This document shows positions 4,625-7,174 of a DNA stretch of 7,174 nucleotides, one piece after another. Source of the stretch: Verrucomicrobiota bacterium (lineage in GTDB: Bacteria; Verrucomicrobiota; Verrucomicrobiia; Verrucomicrobiales; DEV007); contig JAHDIL010000053.1 in NCBI GenBank assembly GCA_020630835.1, forward strand, positions 1,593 through 8,766, in the 5' to 3' direction. The notes beneath the pieces were generated by a model. That model saw only the letters and a program-made list of their open reading frames with translations. It made no database searches and was not told where the DNA came from. A program made the translations under genes and the position numbers. Each line of letters opens with the position of its first letter. The stretch's first letter is position 1.

Positions 4625-7174
4625 ATGAAAGGTCTCGATATTTGTTTTATCTCACTGTCTGTTGTCGTCGCTGTTTTTGCCTATCAATCGTTCGGAGGGG
4701 AGGCTGAAATTGATTATTCTACACAGATCAGACCTTTACTCAGTGATCGCTGTTTTGCTTGTCATGGTTTCGATGAAGAGAAGCAAGAGGCTGACCTCGG
4801 TATGCACTCTCTGGAGGCGGTGACAAAGGACCTGGGCGGTTATCAGGCGATCACCCCTGGAAATGCGGAGACGAGTGAGGCCTTTCTGCGCATGATCACA
4901 AGCGATGAGGATGATCTTATGCCGCCCCCTGAGGCTAATAAGAAATCGTTCACTGCGGCTGAAATTGAGTTGATTCGCACTTGGATTAATCAGGGGGCTA
5001 AGTATGAAGAGCATTGGGCGTTTATCCCGCCTACCACTGCGGCTGAGGGAAGCGAAAAAAATCCAATCGATCTGATGATTCATGAGAAACAGGTCGAGAA
5101 GGGGCTAACTCCAAATGGCCGGGCCGATTTTTATACATTGATCCGCCGTCTATCCTTCGACTTGCGGGGCCTACCTCCGACTCTAGATGAAGTGGACGCT
5201 TTTGTTAGTGCTGCTGATTTGGATTTTGACAAGGCGTGGGCTGAGCTCATAGATCGGTTTCTTGATTCGCCTGCCTACGGCGAAAAGTGGGCACGAGAGT
5301 GGCTCGATCTCGCGCGTTACGCAGACACGAACGGATATGAAAAAGACCGTCCACGTTCGATTTGGCCCTATCGCGATTGGGTCATCAGGGCACTAAATGA
5401 TGATATGCCCTACGACCAGTTTTCGATCGAGCAGCTGGCCGGCGATATGCTGCCGAACGCGACGATCTCTCAGAGGGTCGCTACCGGGTTTCACCGTAAT
5501 ACGATGATAAATGAGGAGGGGGGGATTGACCCACTTGAGTTTCGTTACCATGCCATGGTCGATCGCGTGGCGACCACGGGCTCGGTATGGATGGGGCTGA
5601 CTACAGGGTGTGCCCAGTGTCATACCCACAAGTTTGATCCCTTTACCCATAAAGATTACTTCGCCATGATGGCTCTTCTCGATAACGCGGATGAGCCGGA
5701 GATCCGCGTTCCGGTGCCTGAGATCACGGAAAAACGCAAACATGCCCTCGCTCGTGTCATTGAAGCCGAAGAAAAAGCACTGAGCCAGATCGACGAAAAT
5801 TCTTACGCAAAGTGGCTGGAAGATCTTAGGGCTCAAGTAAGCGAGTGGCATGCCCCTATAGCGACAGAACTCAAAGCGACGACGCCGATGTTACGCCAAG
5901 AAGAGGACCGTAGCATATTTGTTTCTGGCGACACAACAAAGCGCGAGGTTTACGATCTCCGTTTCGATCTAACAACTCTGCCCTATCCACCTAGCGAGAT
6001 TACAGCGCTCCGGCTCGAGGTGATTCCTGATCTGCGGTTGCCAGCCGAGGCTGCTGGGCTCACCACGTATGAGGGACGAAAAGGCGACTTTTTCCTCAGT
6101 GAAGTAGATGCAACGTCTAGCGGTGCGGTGATAAATTTCGTTGAGCCTAGTGTTAGTTTGGGGAAGATCTCATTGGGTAGGGGGACTGCCGATGCCGGGA
6201 ACGTGCTCGATAATATCGGCTCATCTGGATGGTCAGTTGGAGCCTCTCTCTCTAAGCAAGAGCTGGTGCTCAATCTGGAAGCTGGGACGGTCTTGGGAGA
6301 TGAATTCGACATGCAGCTACTCTTTGAGCGTCATTTTTCTTCAGCCCTTGGTAAATTTCGTGTTTCTTTTACCAACGAACCGGGGGGGAGTCAGGCGTTG
6401 AAGGCGCTTCCTTATCCGTCGGAGGCTGATGAGCGCGAGCTACGGCTTGCTTATGTGCAAGCTGACAAGTCGCTGAAGGATGACAATGCGGCTATCCAGA
6501 GTTTGCGGGACGCTGTTCCTCAATATCCAACTACCATGGTTATGCAGGAGCGCTCTACGGATAATCCGCGCCCTACATTGCACCGCCATCGCGGCGAATA
6601 TCGCAATGCTCGCCACCAAGTATTGCCCGCGATTCCAGAGGTGTTTGGGACATTTGCCGAGGGAGAGGAGGCTAATAGGCTAAACTTTGCCAAATGGTTA
6701 GTCAGCGAGCGGAATCCTCTCTTTGCTAGGGTGGCAGCAAACCGCGCCTGGAGATCGTTTTTCGGTCGAGGGATAGTTTTTACCTCTGCTGATTTTGGTT
6801 ATCAGTCAGAGCTCCCCTCGCACCCTGAACTACTTGACTACCTCGCTATCAAATTTATCGAAGACGGGCAGTCTTTTAAGAAGTTGCATAAGCGCATAGT
6901 GTCGACAGAGGCTTATAAGCGCTCCTCTGGATGGACCGAGCAAACCAAGGAGAAAGATCCGAAAAATATCTGGCTGACTCGTGGTTCGCGGCACCGTCTC
7001 AATGGCGAGATGATCCGGGATGCTATGCTACAAGCTGCAGGAGTGCTCACGGACGAACTCGGCGGTCCGAGCGTTTTTCCTCCGCAGCCGCAGAGTGTTA
7101 CCGACCTAGCCTACGGGGCAACAAAGTGGACCGCGTCTAAAGGACCTGATCGTTTCCGAAGATCGCTCTACACC
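4625..7174 (+). CDS. PSCyt1-DUF1549-DUF1553 exported c-type cytochrome protein (850 residues; C-terminus beyond the window)
   Basis: The frame is open from the ATG at 4625 to the window end. Residues about 6-20 are hydrophobic and form a signal peptide, so the protein is exported. PSCyt1 follows, with heme motif C43-F-A-C46-H47 and possible axial Met99 before PPPE. DUF1549 spans about 150-375 (RRLSFDLRGLPP at 174-185) and contains a second heme-type motif C329-A-Q-C332-H333 followed by THKFDP, so two hemes are possible. A helical linker leads to a beta-rich insert at about 443-582 (strands such as ITALRLEVIPD, ending KFRVSFT), which resembles the jelly-roll inserts seen in longer family members. 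DUF1553 starts near 684 (NRLNFAKWLVSERNPLFARV) and includes ANRAWRSFFGRGIV. The visible end RFRRSLYT is a conserved late motif, so perhaps 50-200 residues are missing. The family is abundant in PVC genomes, often beside DUF1501 proteins and sulfatases, but its reaction is unknown. The divergent PAS-AraC gene is the likely regulator. Confidence 0.93.
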   Translation, partial: MKGLDICFISLSVVVAVFAYQSFGGEAEIDYSTQIRPLLSDRCFACHGFDEEKQEADLGMHSLEAVTKDLGGYQAITPGNAETSEAFLRMITSDEDDLMPPPEANKKSFTAAEIELIRTWINQGAKYEEHWAFIPPTTAAEGSEKNPIDLMIHEKQVEKGLTPNGRADFYTLIRRLSFDLRGLPPTLDEVDAFVSAADLDFDKAWAELIDRFLDSPAYGEKWAREWLDLARYADTNGYEKDRPRSIWPYRDWVIRALNDDMPYDQFSIEQLAGDMLPNATISQRVATGFHRNTMINEEGGIDPLEFRYHAMVDRVATTGSVWMGLTTGCAQCHTHKFDPFTHKDYFAMMALLDNADEPEIRVPVPEITEKRKHALARVIEAEEKALSQIDENSYAKWLEDLRAQVSEWHAPIATELKATTPMLRQEEDRSIFVSGDTTKREVYDLRFDLTTLPYPPSEITALRLEVIPDLRLPAEAAGLTTYEGRKGDFFLSEVDATSSGAVINFVEPSVSLGKISLGRGTADAGNVLDNIGSSGWSVGASLSKQELVLNLEAGTVLGDEFDMQLLFERHFSSALGKFRVSFTNEPGGSQALKALPYPSEADERELRLAYVQADKSLKDDNAAIQSLRDAVPQYPTTMVMQERSTDNPRPTLHRHRGEYRNARHQVLPAIPEVFGTFAEGEEANRLNFAKWLVSERNPLFARVAANRAWRSFFGRGIVFTSADFGYQSELPSHPELLDYLAIKFIEDGQSFKKLHKRIVSTEAYKRSSGWTEQTKEKDPKNIWLTRGSRHRLNGEMIRDAMLQAAGVLTDELGGPSVFPPQPQSVTDLAYGATKWTASKGPDRFRRSLYT

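Noticed and set aside
5393..5851. Long open frame on the minus strand inside the right-hand cytochrome gene (152 codons), and a similar one at 4736-5083
   Set aside because: Both are antisense to strongly conserved PSCyt1 and DUF1549 coding sequence. Their translations show no recognisable domain.
1..7174. CRISPR arrays, tRNA or rRNA genes, insertion sequences, integrases or phage genes
   Set aside because: I found no repeat-spacer arrangement, cloverleaf-like sequence, transposase-like frame or terminal inverted repeat on reading both strands.

Overview
The window most likely comes from a chromosome of the Planctomycetes-Verrucomicrobia (PVC) group, with Verrucomicrobiota (Opitutae-like) my best guess. 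The evidence is two exported PSCyt1/DUF1549-type cytochrome proteins, a family heavily expanded in that group, a PAS-AraC regulator of a type common there, and mostly weak or absent Shine-Dalgarno sequences. No rRNA or other universal marker is present, so this is inference. I see no tRNA, rRNA, CRISPR array, insertion sequence or integrase. Seven protein genes cover nearly all of the window. The longest gap without a gene is about 215 bases (3185-3399).

Layout. At the left edge a gene on the minus strand (start 663, running off at base 1) encodes the N-terminus of a PSCyt1/DUF1549 c-type cytochrome. Upstream of it, on the same strand, lies a tight three-gene cluster read from about 3184 down to 740. 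It holds an M48-family zinc metalloprotease lipoprotein, a 5-formyltetrahydrofolate cyclo-ligase, and a DAO-family FAD oxidoreductase. The first junction has a 4-base gap and the second a 4-base ATGA overlap. Divergent from the protease gene is a small glycine-zipper lipoprotein gene (3400-3648). It ends at a strong rho-independent terminator whose hairpin overlaps the 3' end of the converging PAS-AraC gene (3713-4495). A 129-base intergenic region (4496-4624) separates that regulator from a second, much longer PSCyt1/DUF1549/DUF1553 cytochrome gene (4625 to beyond 7174).

How the parts may work together. The PAS-AraC regulator and the right-hand cytochrome are divergent. They share a promoter region with overlapping -10-like elements and a helical-turn direct repeat just upstream of the cytochrome's -35, which suggests a regulator-target pair. 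The protease and glycine-zipper lipoproteins are both envelope proteins and are divergently transcribed. The folate enzyme and the FAD oxidoreductase appear translationally coupled, which hints at a link through one-carbon or amine metabolism. I did not find a demonstrably novel system. The most useful leads are the regulator-cytochrome module, the coupled folate/FAD pair and the terminator embedded in an opposing coding sequence.
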